This document shows, in pieces, positions 8,892-17,567 of a stretch of 64,000 bases of DNA. How positions within the stretch are numbered: position 1 is the stretch's first letter; the number at the start of each line of letters is the position of its first letter. Source of the DNA: Novosphingobium beihaiense. GTDB lineage: Bacteria > Pseudomonadota > Alphaproteobacteria > Sphingomonadales > Sphingomonadaceae. A program made the position numbers and the translations under genes. The notes beneath the pieces were generated by a model. It did not search any database. It was not told where the DNA came from and was given only the letters and a program-made list of their open reading frames with translations. The DNA lies in the NCBI RefSeq assembly GCF_022832375.1, contig NZ_JALHLG010000014.1, forward strand, positions 1 through 64,000, written 5' to 3'.

Positions 8892-10070
8892 ATGGGGCGC
8901 CCCATGAGCCTTCTGTCCAACCTGTCCACCGGCCTTGATCCGGTTAACCTCTGGCAATTGCCCGAACCGCTGGCCGGCCGCCGTATCGTCGTCGCCATGT
9001 CGGGCGGCGTCGACAGCTCGGTCGTCGCGGCACTGGCTGCCGCGAGCGGCGCGGAAGTTATTGGCGTAACCCTGCAACTCTACGACTACGGCGCGGCCAC
9101 CGGGCGCAAAGGCGCCTGCTGCGCCGGGGACGACATCCGCGATGCCCGTGCCGTAGCAGACCGGCTGGGTATCGCGCATTATGTCTTCGACCACGAGAGT
9201 AGTTTTCGCGAGGAAGTGGTGGAACGCTTCGCCAACGACTACCTCCAGGGCCGCACGCCGATCCCCTGCATCCGCTGCAACATGGGGCCCAAGTTCACCG
9301 ATCTGCTGGCCATGGCCCGCGAACTGGGCGCCGATTGCCTGGCGACCGGGCACTATGTGCGCCGGGTGATGGGGCCTGCCGGGCCCGAACTGCACCGCGC
9401 CGCCGATCCCGCGCGCGACCAGAGCTATTTTCTCTACGGCACCACCGAGGAACAGCTCGATTTCTTGCGCTTTCCGCTGGGCGGGTTGCCCAAGACCGAA
9501 ACCCGCCGCCTCGCCGAAGCGGCGGGACTGCGCGTGGCGGACAAGCCGGACAGCCAGGACATCTGCTTCGTGCCCGATGGCGACTATGCCAAGATCGTGC
9601 GCGCAGTGCGCCCCGAAGGCGAGGCGCCGGGCGAGATCGTCCATGCCGAAACCGGCGAAGTGCTGGGCTCGCATCGCGGCGTGATCCACTATACCGTCGG
9701 CCAGCGCCGGGGGCTGGAGATCGGCGGCCAGCCCGAGCCGCTCTATGTCACCCGCATCGATGCGGAGACCCGGCGCGTCATCGCCGGGCCGCGCCGCCTG
9801 CTCGCCACCGCATCGGCCCGGATCGCCGAAACCAACCGCATCGGCCCGCTGCCTGATGGCCCCCTCACCGCCAAAGTCCGCTCGCTCGCCAAGCCGGTGC
9901 CGGTCACGCTGGAAGGGCCGCTGGGCGATGGCGCGGAGGCCACGATCCGCTTCGCCCAGCCCGAATATGGCGTCGCGCCCGGACAGGCCGCCGTGATCTA
10001 TGCCGGAGAGCGCGTGGTCGGCGGCGGCTGGATCGAAGAGACCACGCCCTGGGAAAATCCCGCCGGATGA
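8892..10070 (+). CDS. mnmA: tRNA-specific 2-thiouridylase
   Basis: A 392-residue enzyme that puts sulfur on U34 of Lys, Glu and Gln tRNAs. The ATP-binding PP-loop SGGVDSS is at residues 37-43. The two catalytic cysteines are C129 (TPIPCIRCN) and C225 ([11 protein letters not shown]), giving the persulfide pair. The C-terminal beta-barrel ([20 protein letters not shown]) is present. Sulfur would come from a desulfurase relay. An ATG four codons downstream (MSLLSN) is an alternative start. The stop overlaps the next gene as ATGA. Confidence 0.96.
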   Translation: MGRPMSLLSNLSTGLDPVNLWQLPEPLAGRRIVVAMSGGVDSSVVAALAAASGAEVIGVTLQLYDYGAATGRKGACCAGDDIRDARAVADRLGIAHYVFDHESSFREEVVERFANDYLQGRTPIPCIRCNMGPKFTDLLAMARELGADCLATGHYVRRVMGPAGPELHRAADPARDQSYFLYGTTEEQLDFLRFPLGGLPKTETRRLAEAAGLRVADKPDSQDICFVPDGDYAKIVRAVRPEGEAPGEIVHAETGEVLGSHRGVIHYTVGQRRGLEIGGQPEPLYVTRIDAETRRVIAGPRRLLATASARIAETNRIGPLPDGPLTAKVRSLAKPVPVTLEGPLGDGAEATIRFAQPEYGVAPGQAAVIYAGERVVGGGWIEETTPWENPAG

Positions 10071-10762
10071 AGACGATCGGCCTGATCGGCGGCATGAGCT
10101 GGGAAAGCTCGGCGGAATATTACCGCATCATAAACCGGGCCGTGCGCGACCGTCTGGGGCCCGAGGCTTCGGCGCAATGCCTGCTGTGGTCGTTCGATTT
10201 CGCCGAGATCGCCGCACTCCAGCGGGCGGGCGACTGGCCCGGCCTGACCGAACGCATGATCGATGCCGCGCGGCGGCTGGAGGCAGGCGGCGCGGAAATG
10301 CTGCTGATCTGTACCAACACCATGCACCGCATGGCGGACGAGGTGCAGACGGCGGTCCCGCTTCCCTTGCTGCACATCGCCGATGCGGCAGGCGCGGCGA
10401 TTGCGCGGCAGGGCCTCACCCGGGTCGGCCTGCTCGGCACCGCCTTCACCATGGAGCAGCCGTTCTACCGCGAACGGCTGCGCGAGCGCTTCGGGCTCGA
10501 CGTTATCGTGCCTGAAGAAGCAAACCGGGCCGAAGTGCACCGCGTGATCTACGAGGAACTGATCGCGGGCCGGATCGAACCCACTTCGCGCCAGACCTAT
10601 CGCGACGTGATCGCCCGGCTGGTGGACCGGGGCGCGCAAGGCGTGATCCTCGGCTGCACCGAAATCCCCGTGCTCGTTTCGGACACGGATGCCGCCGTGC
10701 CTCTGTTCGACACCACCCGGCTCCACGCCGAAGCCGCCGTCGGCGCCGCGCTCGACAGCTAA
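10067..10762 (+). CDS. Aspartate/glutamate racemase family protein
   Basis: 231 residues with the family fold of two alpha/beta domains. The N-terminus [16 protein letters not shown] is typical of the YgeA/aspartate racemase branch. The two catalytic cysteines are C82 (CTNTMH) and C197 (GCTEIPVLV). It probably interconverts an acidic amino acid or a related substrate without cofactor; the actual substrate is not evident. It is translationally coupled to mnmA by a four-base overlap, although no functional link is known. Confidence 0.88.
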   Translation: MKTIGLIGGMSWESSAEYYRIINRAVRDRLGPEASAQCLLWSFDFAEIAALQRAGDWPGLTERMIDAARRLEAGGAEMLLICTNTMHRMADEVQTAVPLPLLHIADAAGAAIARQGLTRVGLLGTAFTMEQPFYRERLRERFGLDVIVPEEANRAEVHRVIYEELIAGRIEPTSRQTYRDVIARLVDRGAQGVILGCTEIPVLVSDTDAAVPLFDTTRLHAEAAVGAALDS

Positions 10763-10789
10763 AGACAGGCATTAGATCTGCATCAGGTT

Positions 10790-10862
10790 CCGTTCGTGTC
10801 GAGCGAAGTCGAGACACGGTAGCACTGGTTTAACGTGTCTCGACTTCGCTCGACACGAACGG
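10790..10862. repeat. Long perfect inverted repeat, intergenic
   Basis: Two perfectly complementary 29-base arms (10790-10818 and 10834-10862), each containing GTGTCGAGCGAAGTCGAGAC, flank a 15-base spacer. It lies between the racemase gene and the convergent SPFH gene. It has no T tract directly after the stem, so it looks like a repetitive extragenic palindrome, although it could also stop transcription from both sides. Confidence 0.85.
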
Positions 10863-10926
10863 GGGTAACGGAGGGAGCGTTTGCGGCGGGTGAACCGCGT
10901 CCTGCGGCCCACCCGCCATGCCTGCG

Positions 10927-11814
10927 CTATTTCACGCCGAGAAACGGCAGCGGGCCACTGCCGCTATAGGTCGGCAGCTTGCCGTCCCACTTCTCGACCG
11001 CGCGCATCTTCACGATCTCGGGGTTGGTGCGGATCGCTTCCGCCTCCACCTGGATCGCCTGCGCATCGCCCTTCGCCTTGGCGACGCGCGCCTCGGCATC
11101 GGCCTTGGCGGTCGCGACATTGGCCTGCGCGGCGAGCGCGGCCTGCTCGTTGGCGATCTTGGCATTGATCTGCGCGAGCACCTGCTTGGGCACGACGATA
11201 TTGCCCGCCCAATAGACCTGCTCCACCTGCAGCCCCACCGGTGCGAAGAAGGCCTCCACCCGCTTCTGCGCGGTCTGGATCAGTTCGGCCTTGTGATCGC
11301 CGTAGATCTGCTCGACGCCCAGTTGCGCCGCACGCTCGACAATCGCATTGCGGATCGCATTGCGCAGCGGACCGGCGATGATCTGGTCCATGTCCGTGCG
11401 GTAACGCTGGAACAGGATCGCCGCGCGCGCGGGGTCGACGTGATAGCTCACCGCCACATCGGCCGAGAGCGACAGCCCGTTCTTGTCCTGAAAGCTGAAG
11501 CTCTCGTCGATCGGGCTCTGCTCGGTGGGATTGGCGGTCCAGGTATAAGTGCGCGTGAACACCGGATATTCGTAGATATGCGTTCCCGGCGGCGCGAGAT
11601 ACCAGCCCACGCCCAGCGAATCCGGCGAGACGCCGCCCGCGATGTTGTTCACCCGGATGCCGACATTGCCCGGCTCCACCCGCGCCAGCGAGGTCGAGGC
11701 CAGCAGGCCCACCGCAACCAGCCCGGCCACCCATCCGGCCCGGCCCGGAAAGCTACGCACGGCCCGCGCCAGCCGGGACAGTCCGCCCCGGCGCCGATTA
11801 TCACTATAGCTCAT
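10927..11814 (-). CDS. SPFH/prohibitin family membrane protein
   Basis: 295 residues. A basic N-terminus and one membrane helix (WVAGLVAVGLLAST, about 28-42) are followed by the SPFH domain (VEPGNVGIRVNNIAGG, then VSYHVDP and a long amphipathic helix). An alanine/glutamate-rich coiled coil ending in KGDAQAIQVEAEAIRTNPEI completes it. Prohibitin-like proteins form ring assemblies at the inner membrane and often shield membrane proteases. No protease gene is adjacent. The upstream region contains three tandem small hairpins. Confidence 0.88.
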   Translation of the reverse strand: MSYSDNRRRGGLSRLARAVRSFPGRAGWVAGLVAVGLLASTSLARVEPGNVGIRVNNIAGGVSPDSLGVGWYLAPPGTHIYEYPVFTRTYTWTANPTEQSPIDESFSFQDKNGLSLSADVAVSYHVDPARAAILFQRYRTDMDQIIAGPLRNAIRNAIVERAAQLGVEQIYGDHKAELIQTAQKRVEAFFAPVGLQVEQVYWAGNIVVPKQVLAQINAKIANEQAALAAQANVATAKADAEARVAKAKGDAQAIQVEAEAIRTNPEIVKMRAVEKWDGKLPTYSGSGPLPFLGVK

Positions 11815-12210
11815 TTCTCTTCTCCGCCTGGGGGAGAACCGCTCCCCTGCCGGTGCCGATGGGCGGCACGCGAACAGGCGTCCGGCAGACAGCCGGGTCC
11901 GTCCCCCGGAACGGAGGAACTCTTGCTGGAGGAATTTCGGGGTCGAGGGATGCGCGGCAAGCCCGAAGGCGGAGCGCGCAGGCGCAGGACGACGAAAGCG
12001 ACAGCCAAAATCACAATGTGCGCAAGGAGTTCATGCCCCCAAAAGCACCGGACCTAAAGCTCAAGCCAGAACGCCGTTACACCTGCTCCTTGGGCACTGC
12101 CGGAGCAGTGCGCCTTACCGTTTCGACAGGCGCGAATTTATCATCCCCGCCCCCCCGCGCAAGCAAAACCGGACATGCGCCTGCCGATTTTCAATACGTT
12201 AACAAGACGA
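11815..12210. other. Intergenic region with three tandem hairpins
   Basis: No credible gene is seen in this 396-base gap. Close to the SPFH start lie three consecutive perfect short stems: GTGCCG/CGGCAC (11853-11869), CCGGC/GCCGG (11882-11896) and TCCGT/ACGGA (11898-11915). They could fold in the 5' leader of the SPFH mRNA. No known riboswitch motif was recognised. The rest shows no clear feature. Confidence 0.5.
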
Positions 12211-12582
12211 TCACTCGTCCCAGGGTTCGAGCTGGCAGCCGGTCTTCGCGCTGTAGGTGGCGCTCTGGTGCGCCAGCAGCGGCACGCCCGCGCGGACCGT
12301 TTTCGTCTCCGCATCGTCCGACAGCGAAACGAGGCCCGCCACGCGCCCGAGCCCGGCCACGTCAAGATCGCCCTCGCAGCTCTTGAGCGGGCGCTGCGAG
12401 ACATAGCGGCACACGCAGCCCGCTTGCGCGCCATAGGCCGAGCCGACCAGCGCCTCTTCGCGCAAATGCGCCCAGTTCCAGCCGAGCACGGCTACCACCG
12501 CCACGATCAGCAGCAAAATCACATTGCGCAGCCAGCGTGCGGGCTGGCGCGTTCGATAGGGCGCGGCCTGTTTGTCCCCCAT
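12211..12582 (-). CDS. Small membrane-anchored protein of unknown function
   Basis: About 123 residues from MGDKQAAPY. One N-terminal membrane helix (VILLLIVAVVAVLGWNW) is followed by a periplasmic part with cysteines in GAQAGCVCRY, LKSCEGDL and KTGCQLEPWDE, which could form disulfides. No family is recognised. Upstream ATGs at 12606 and 12612 would add a few residues; a GGAA-type ribosome site precedes the chosen start. It is divergent from the hydrolase-like lipoprotein gene, with 56 bases between the start codons. Confidence 0.68.
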   Translation of the reverse strand: MGDKQAAPYRTRQPARWLRNVILLLIVAVVAVLGWNWAHLREEALVGSAYGAQAGCVCRYVSQRPLKSCEGDLDVAGLGRVAGLVSLSDDAETKTVRAGVPLLAHQSATYSAKTGCQLEPWDE

Positions 12583-12638
12583 CGGCCATTTTCCAGGTGT
12601 TGCCATTCGCACGCGCCTCGCACATCACACCGCGCGTC

Positions 12639-13787
12639 ATGCCGGTGCGCCGCCTTCCCCATATCCTCGCCCTGCTCGCCCTGCCAACCCTGTGGGGCTG
12701 TGGACAGTCCGCGCCCGAGGGCCCGCCGCCGCCGAGCAACGCCTCCATCGCCGCGATCAAGGACGATGGCGGCGCCCCGCAAGTGCCGCTCGCCCGCGCC
12801 ATAGACGCGCTGTTCGATGCAGACAGCGTGGGCAGGACCGAAGCCCTGGTGATCATGAAGCGCGGCTCGGTGATCGCCGAACGCTATGGCAAAGGCATCA
12901 CCGCGAAGACGCGCCTGCCCGGCTGGAGCATGGGCCAGTGCGTCACCGCGCTGATGATCGGCCAGCTCGTCAGCGACGGGCGGCTGCGGCTCAACGAATC
13001 GGCGCCGGTGCCCGCTTGGCAGCGCCCCGGCGACCCGCGCGGCGTGATCACGCTCAAGCAATTGCTGCAGATGCGCTCGGGCCTGCGCCATGCGGAAAAC
13101 CCCGAAGTGGGCGATGGCGAGGAGCGCATCGAATCGGACCGCGTGCGGATGCTGTTTCTCGACGGGCGCGACGACATGGCCGCTTATGCCGAGGCCCAGC
13201 CGCTGGAAGCTCCGGCGGGCCGGGTGTTCGAGAATTCCTCGGCCACGCCAGTCATCCTCTCGGACCTGGCCGCGCGCGTGCTGGCTCCGGACCCTGATCC
13301 CACGCGGCGGCGCCAGGCGGTGAACGACTATCTGCGCAACCGCGTGCTGGCCCCCATCGGTATGAATTCGATGCAAGTGGGATACGACCCCGCGGGCACC
13401 ATGATCGGCGCCGCCATGGTCCATGCCGATGCCCGCGACTGGGCGAAGCTCGGCGAGTTCCTGCGCCATTCCGGCTCGGTGAAAGGCGCGCAGATCCTGC
13501 CGCGCCGCTGGATCCAGTTCATGCTGGCGCCAAGCCCGCGCAACGAAGGCTACGGCGCGGGCGTCTGGCTCAACCGCGCCCCGCCGGGCGGCGATGCGCG
13601 CCTCTACCCCAATATCCTGCCGTCCAGCCTCTTCGCCTGCACCGGCGAATACGGGCAATATGTGATCGGCTCGCCCGCCCAGCTTCTCACCGTGGTGCGC
13701 CTCGGCGAAAGCGACGCCGCGCAGCAGCGCGTACTACACCGGCGGCTGGGCGAATTGCTCACGCTGTTCCCCGGCGGGCAGCCGTAA
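12639..13787 (+). CDS. Beta-lactamase/NylB-like serine hydrolase homologue with altered active site, probable lipoprotein
   Basis: 382 residues starting MPVRRLPHILALLALP, with a lipobox-like LWGC at the end of the signal peptide. The fold markers of the class C beta-lactamase/6-aminohexanoate-dimer hydrolase group are clear: LKQLLQMRSGLRHAE, NDYLRNRVLAPIGM, RLGE near the end. The nucleophile motif reads SMGQ (S97...Q100) where SxxK is expected. The second motif reads FENSS (N199) where a tyrosine is usual. It may be a non-catalytic or altered enzyme. It ends nine bases from the convergent transporter gene. Confidence 0.82.
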   Translation: MPVRRLPHILALLALPTLWGCGQSAPEGPPPPSNASIAAIKDDGGAPQVPLARAIDALFDADSVGRTEALVIMKRGSVIAERYGKGITAKTRLPGWSMGQCVTALMIGQLVSDGRLRLNESAPVPAWQRPGDPRGVITLKQLLQMRSGLRHAENPEVGDGEERIESDRVRMLFLDGRDDMAAYAEAQPLEAPAGRVFENSSATPVILSDLAARVLAPDPDPTRRRQAVNDYLRNRVLAPIGMNSMQVGYDPAGTMIGAAMVHADARDWAKLGEFLRHSGSVKGAQILPRRWIQFMLAPSPRNEGYGAGVWLNRAPPGGDARLYPNILPSSLFACTGEYGQYVIGSPAQLLTVVRLGESDAAQQRVLHRRLGELLTLFPGGQP

Positions 13788-13796
13788 CCGCCGGTC

Positions 13797-14726
13797 CTAC
13801 TCCGCCCTCGCCCGGATCGGCAGCAGGACGTTCCGGCCTGCGTTGCCCGCTTCGTTGACCAGCCCTTCCGGGTCGGTGTGGATCAGCACTTCGATATCGG
13901 GAAACTCGGCATGGATGCGCGATTCGATATCGTCCATCACCCGGTGGGCCTGCCAGACGGTCATCTTGGGATCGACCCAGATATGAAACTGCACGAAGTC
14001 CTTGTTGCCCGATGTCCGGGTGCGCAAGTCATGCACGCCGGTAATGTCGGGATAGCTGGCCAGGACTTCGAGAAAGCGCCGCTTCTTCTCCTTCGGCCAC
14101 TCGTGATCCATCAGCTGGTCGATAACCTGCGACGAAGCCCGCCGCGCGCCCCAGCCGAGCCACGCGGCGATGCCCAGCCCGAACAGCGGATCGGCCCCCT
14201 TGAATCCCGCGTACTGGTCCAGCGCCAGCGCCACGATCACGGCCAGGTTGAGCAGCAGGTCGGACTGGTAATGCACATTGTCCGTCGAGATCGCGAGGCT
14301 GCCGGTCTTGCGGATCACGTGGCGCTGCCAGGCCAGCAGCGCGAAGGTCACGGCAATAGCCGCCAGCGACACGCCGATGCCTTCCGCCGCCGCCTCTACC
14401 CGGCTGCCGGCAAGGAACTGCTCCACCGCGCGGCTGGCAATGCCCAGCGCCGAGATCGAGATCAGCACGATCTGGAACAGCGCGGCGATCGCCTCTGCCT
14501 TGCCATGGCCGAAACGGTGCTTGTCGTCCGCGGGCTGCGCGGCGATCCACACGCCGAGCAGCGTGGCGAGGCTGGCCACGAGATCGAGCGTGGTATCGGC
14601 CAGGCTGCCCAGCATCGCCGTCGATCCGGTCGACCATGCCGCCCAGCCCTTGATGCCCAGCAGCAGCAGGGCCGCGCTGATGCTGGCAATGGCGGCGCTG
14701 TGATTGAGGCGGGCGTGCCCGGTCAT
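13797..14726 (-). CDS. Cation diffusion facilitator (FieF-like metal exporter)
   Basis: 309 residues. The transmembrane part carries metal-site motifs SLADTTLDL (TM2) and DNVHYQSDLLLNLA (TM5), the HRFGHGKAEA loop after TM3, and about six membrane helices. A C-terminal cytoplasmic domain (DPKMTVWQAHRVMDDIESRI, VLIHTDPEG) mediates dimers. The H/D pattern fits Fe/Zn/Cd exporters of the FieF branch. The chosen ATG lies 10 bases after the pdxH stop, suggesting cotranscription; a longer frame upstream is the pdxH antisense-like shadow and was discarded. Confidence 0.9.
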   Translation of the reverse strand: MTGHARLNHSAAIASISAALLLLGIKGWAAWSTGSTAMLGSLADTTLDLVASLATLLGVWIAAQPADDKHRFGHGKAEAIAALFQIVLISISALGIASRAVEQFLAGSRVEAAAEGIGVSLAAIAVTFALLAWQRHVIRKTGSLAISTDNVHYQSDLLLNLAVIVALALDQYAGFKGADPLFGLGIAAWLGWGARRASSQVIDQLMDHEWPKEKKRRFLEVLASYPDITGVHDLRTRTSGNKDFVQFHIWVDPKMTVWQAHRVMDDIESRIHAEFPDIEVLIHTDPEGLVNEAGNAGRNVLLPIRARAE

Positions 14727-14736
14727 GCCGCCCCGC

Positions 14737-15348
14737 TCACGGATAAAGCAGGGTGCTGGACCAGCCCCCGTCCGAATCGCGCATGAAACGGCGGCGCTCG
14801 TGCAGGCGGTGGGCCCGGTCGTGCCAGAATTCGATCGCGGCGGGCACCACGCGGTAGCCGCCCCAGTGCCCCGGGCGCTCCACGTCCTTGCCTTCGAACC
14901 GGGCGCGCGCTTCCTCGTAGCGGGCAAGGAACGTCTCGCGGCAGTCGAGCGGGGCGGACTGGTCGGACGCCACCGCACCGATCTGCGAATCGCGGGCGCG
15001 CGAGTGGAAATAGGCATCGGCCTGTTCCGGCGTCACCGGCTGCAGATGGCCTTCGATGCGGATCTGGCGGCGCAGGCTTTTCCAGTGGAACAGCAGCGCC
15101 ACGTTCGGATTCGCGGCAATCTCGCGCCCCTTGCGCGAATGGCCGTTGGTGTAGAACACGAAACCGTCCGGCCCATAGCCCTTGAGCAGGACCATACGCA
15201 CTGACGGGAAACCGTCCGGCGTGGCCGTGGCCAGCGCCATGGCGTTGGAATCGTTGGGTTCGGCGGCCCGGGCCTCATCGTACCAGACCTTGAACAGATC
15301 GATGGGATCGCCGTGCGGGACGACTTCGCGCGCAAGTTCAGTTTCCAT
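14737..15348 (-). CDS. pdxH: Pyridoxine/pyridoxamine 5'-phosphate oxidase
   Basis: 203 residues of a PdxH-type FMN flavoprotein that makes pyridoxal 5'-phosphate. Seen are AMALATATPDGFPSVRMVLLKG (FMN and substrate contacts), FYTNGHSRKGREIAANP, FHWKSLRRQIRIEGHL, RARDSQIGAVAS, and the C-terminal WGGYRVVPAAIEFW and RLHERRRF motifs ending in the usual LYP. The start METELAREV fits family length. It is first in a two-gene unit with the metal exporter. Confidence 0.95.
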   Translation of the reverse strand: METELAREVVPHGDPIDLFKVWYDEARAAEPNDSNAMALATATPDGFPSVRMVLLKGYGPDGFVFYTNGHSRKGREIAANPNVALLFHWKSLRRQIRIEGHLQPVTPEQADAYFHSRARDSQIGAVASDQSAPLDCRETFLARYEEARARFEGKDVERPGHWGGYRVVPAAIEFWHDRAHRLHERRRFMRDSDGGWSSTLLYP

Positions 15349-15571
15349 GGCGATTTCCTGATGCGGTTGACACAGTTGGCAGGGCCTTGACGTAAGACAG
15401 TGATAGGATCGCGCCCCTGCCCCGCGACGCCGCACAGCGCGTTGATCCGGAACAATTCACGGGCACCCGGGAAGACATAGAAGCAGGGATAGCCGTCAGC
15501 GCTCATGTAGGAAAGCCAACGCGCATACACAACTTGCCGTAAGCAGCGAGGACACCTAGCTAAGCATCATC

Positions 15572-16534
15572 ATGGCAGCAGATCCTTATACCACCCTGGG
15601 TGTTTCACGCGGCGCAAGCGAGAAGGAGATCAAATCCGCCTATCGCAAGCTCGCCAAGGAACTCCACCCCGATACCAACAAGGACAACCCCAAGGCGGCG
15701 GAACGCTTTTCCGACGTGACCCGCGCCTATGACCTCCTGTCCGACAAGGCCAAGCGCGCCCAGTTCGACCGGGGCGAGATCGATGCCGAGGGCAATCCCA
15801 CCTCGCCCTTCGGCGGCGGGGGCGGCTTTGGCGGCGGCTTCGGCGGAGGCGGCGGCCAACGCGGCTTTTCGGGCGGCTTCGGCGGCAACGAAGGGATCGA
15901 CCTTGAAGACCTGTTCGGCGGCATCTTCGGCGGCGCCGGCGCGCGCGGGCATGGTGCGGGCGGTCCGGGCGGCTTCGGCGGGGGCATGGGTGGAGGCCGC
16001 AGCCGTGCGGCCCCGCGCGGCGCCAATGTCAGCTACCGCCTCTCCGTGCCGCTGACCGACGCGGCCGAGCGCAAGGACCAGCGCATCACCCTGTCCGATG
16101 GCAAGAGCATCGACCTCAAGCTGCCTGCGGGGGTCGAGGACGGCACCCAGATGCGGCTCGGCGGCAAGGGCGAGCCGGGCCCCGGCGGCCCGGGCGACGC
16201 GCTGATCACCATCCAGATCCAGCCCCACGCCTTCTTCAAGCAGGATGGCGACGACTTGCGGCTGGACCTGCCGATCACGCTCGACGAGGCGATGAACGGC
16301 GCCAAGGTCAAGGCGCCGACGGCTTCGGGCGCGGTCATGCTCTCGGTTCCGGCAGGCTCCAGCTCGGGCAAAGTGCTGCGTCTCAAGGGCCGCGGCATGA
16401 GCCGCAAGGACGGATCGCGCGGCGATCAGTACATCACGCTGGAAATCGTCCTGCCCGAGGATGACGCGGATCTGGCCCAGCGCCTCGAAGGCTGGAAGGA
16501 CAGCCGCGACGTAAGGGGCAAACTGGGTGTCTAA
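15572..16534 (+). CDS. DnaJ-class co-chaperone without zinc finger (CbpA-like)
   Basis: 320 residues. The J domain (residues 4-70) has HPD in KELHPDTN. A long Gly/Phe-rich linker follows ([20 protein letters not shown], about 75-145), then two C-terminal substrate-binding domains ([18 protein letters not shown], then [15 protein letters not shown]) and a short dimer tail. The four CxxCxGxG zinc repeats of DnaJ itself are absent, so this is a class B protein that would stimulate a DnaK ATPase. It is a single gene on the plus strand. Confidence 0.92.
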   Translation: MAADPYTTLGVSRGASEKEIKSAYRKLAKELHPDTNKDNPKAAERFSDVTRAYDLLSDKAKRAQFDRGEIDAEGNPTSPFGGGGGFGGGFGGGGGQRGFSGGFGGNEGIDLEDLFGGIFGGAGARGHGAGGPGGFGGGMGGGRSRAAPRGANVSYRLSVPLTDAAERKDQRITLSDGKSIDLKLPAGVEDGTQMRLGGKGEPGPGGPGDALITIQIQPHAFFKQDGDDLRLDLPITLDEAMNGAKVKAPTASGAVMLSVPAGSSSGKVLRLKGRGMSRKDGSRGDQYITLEIVLPEDDADLAQRLEGWKDSRDVRGKLGV

Positions 16535-16557
16535 CGCCTGATCGTTGGGCTATAAAT

Positions 16558-16642
16558 CGTCATTGCGAGGCCTGTAAGGCCGCGGCAATCCAGAGCGCAG
16601 TGGCACCCCGCCCTGGATTGCTTCGCTTCGCTCGCAATGACG
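16558..16642. repeat. Imperfect palindromic intergenic repeat (CGTCATTGCGAG type)
   Basis: Outer arms CGTCATTGCGAG (16558-16569) and CTCGCAATGACG (16631-16642) are complementary, as are inner arms GCAATCCAG (16585-16593) and CTGGATTGC (16613-16621). It lies between the convergent ends of the DnaJ-class gene and tag. This is a repeat type seen scattered in many bacterial genomes; copy number here cannot be judged from one window. Confidence 0.8.
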
Positions 16643-16669
16643 AGTGGTTCATTCAAAGCGGGTCATACT

Positions 16670-17278
16670 CTAACGCGGCGGTTCAAAAGCCTGCCGCGCC
16701 TTTGCCACCTGCGCCCGCGTGACGCATCCTTCGGCGTGATCGTTGATCAGCCCCATCGCCTGCATGAAGGCATAGACCGTGGTCGGCCCCACGAAAGCCC
16801 AGCCGCGTTTCTTGAGATCCTTTGACAGGGCGATGGACGCAGCCGAGGTCGAAGCGGTCTGCGGCGGGGGCAGCGTCGCGGGATCGGGCTCGAACCGCCA
16901 GACATAGGCGGCAAGCGAGCCTTCCGCCTGCACCAGTTCCCGCGCCCGCCGGGCATTGTTGACGACGGCCGCGATCTTGCCGCGATGGCGCACGATGCCC
17001 TTGTCCTGCAGCAGGCGTTCGATGCCGACCTCTGTAAACGCGGCAATCCGGTCGAAATCGAAGCCGTGAAAGGCCGCGCGGAAATTCTCGCGCTTGGCCA
17101 GAATCGTGCGCCAGCTCAGGCCTGACTGGAACCCTTCCAGGCACAGCTTTTCGAACAGGCGCCGGTCGTCCTTCACCGGAAAGCCCCATTCGGTGTCGTG
17201 GTAGGGCAGGAATTCGGGCACCCCCAGGCACCACTTGCAGCGCGGTTCGCCGTCGGGTCCGGGGAGCGTCGCGCTCAT
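16670..17278 (-). CDS. tag: DNA-3-methyladenine glycosylase I
   Basis: 202 residues of the Tag family, which removes 3-methyladenine from alkylated DNA. Visible are the N-terminal zinc-site region RCKWC, YHDTEWGFPVKDD, FEKLCLEGFQSGLSW (substrate pocket with E and W), the RENFRAAFHGFD helix, GIVRHRGKI and KRGWAFVGPTTVYAFMQAMG, with a C-terminal DHAEGC zinc-ligand stretch. The ATG overlaps the stop of the YciI-like gene, making a TetR-YciI-tag operon. Confidence 0.95.
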   Translation of the reverse strand: MSATLPGPDGEPRCKWCLGVPEFLPYHDTEWGFPVKDDRRLFEKLCLEGFQSGLSWRTILAKRENFRAAFHGFDFDRIAAFTEVGIERLLQDKGIVRHRGKIAAVVNNARRARELVQAEGSLAAYVWRFEPDPATLPPPQTASTSAASIALSKDLKKRGWAFVGPTTVYAFMQAMGLINDHAEGCVTRAQVAKARQAFEPPR

Positions 17279-17565
17279 TGACCCGCCTTCAGGAAGGCCA
17301 GCCGCGCGTCGGTGCGGCCCGGCGCGATCTCCAGGATTTCCGCATGGACCACACCATGCTCCACGAACGGATCCTGCGCAACGCGCGCTTCCAGGTCTGC
17401 GCGCGGCAGGCCGTGCGCGAGGATCGCGCCGCCTCCGTCCGGCTGCAATCCGCCCACCAGCAGGAAAACGCCGTCGTCGAAGCCGCGCGTGATCCACTCC
17501 TTGTGCGCTTCCATAAGCGCCGGCGCCCGGGCCTTGTCAGCGAATCTCAAAATCACGGCGTACAT
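17275..17565 (-). CDS. YciI-like protein
   Basis: 96 residues starting MYAVILRFADKARAPALMEAHKEW. The layout is that of YCII-related ferredoxin-like proteins: first beta strand, conserved histidine in EAHKEWI, GGLQPDGGGAIL, and DPFVEHGVVHAEILEIAP near the end. Reported roles in this family range from dehalogenation to simple dimeric enzymes; the reaction here is unknown. It overlaps tag by four bases and follows the TetR gene by two, so all three share one transcript. Confidence 0.82.
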   Translation of the reverse strand: MYAVILRFADKARAPALMEAHKEWITRGFDDGVFLLVGGLQPDGGGAILAHGLPRADLEARVAQDPFVEHGVVHAEILEIAPGRTDARLAFLKAGQ

Positions 17566-17567
17566 GA

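Noticed and set aside
10790..10862. Insertion sequence ends at the long inverted repeat
   Set aside because: The arms are only 15 bases apart and no transposase lies near, so this is a palindromic repeat rather than IS termini.
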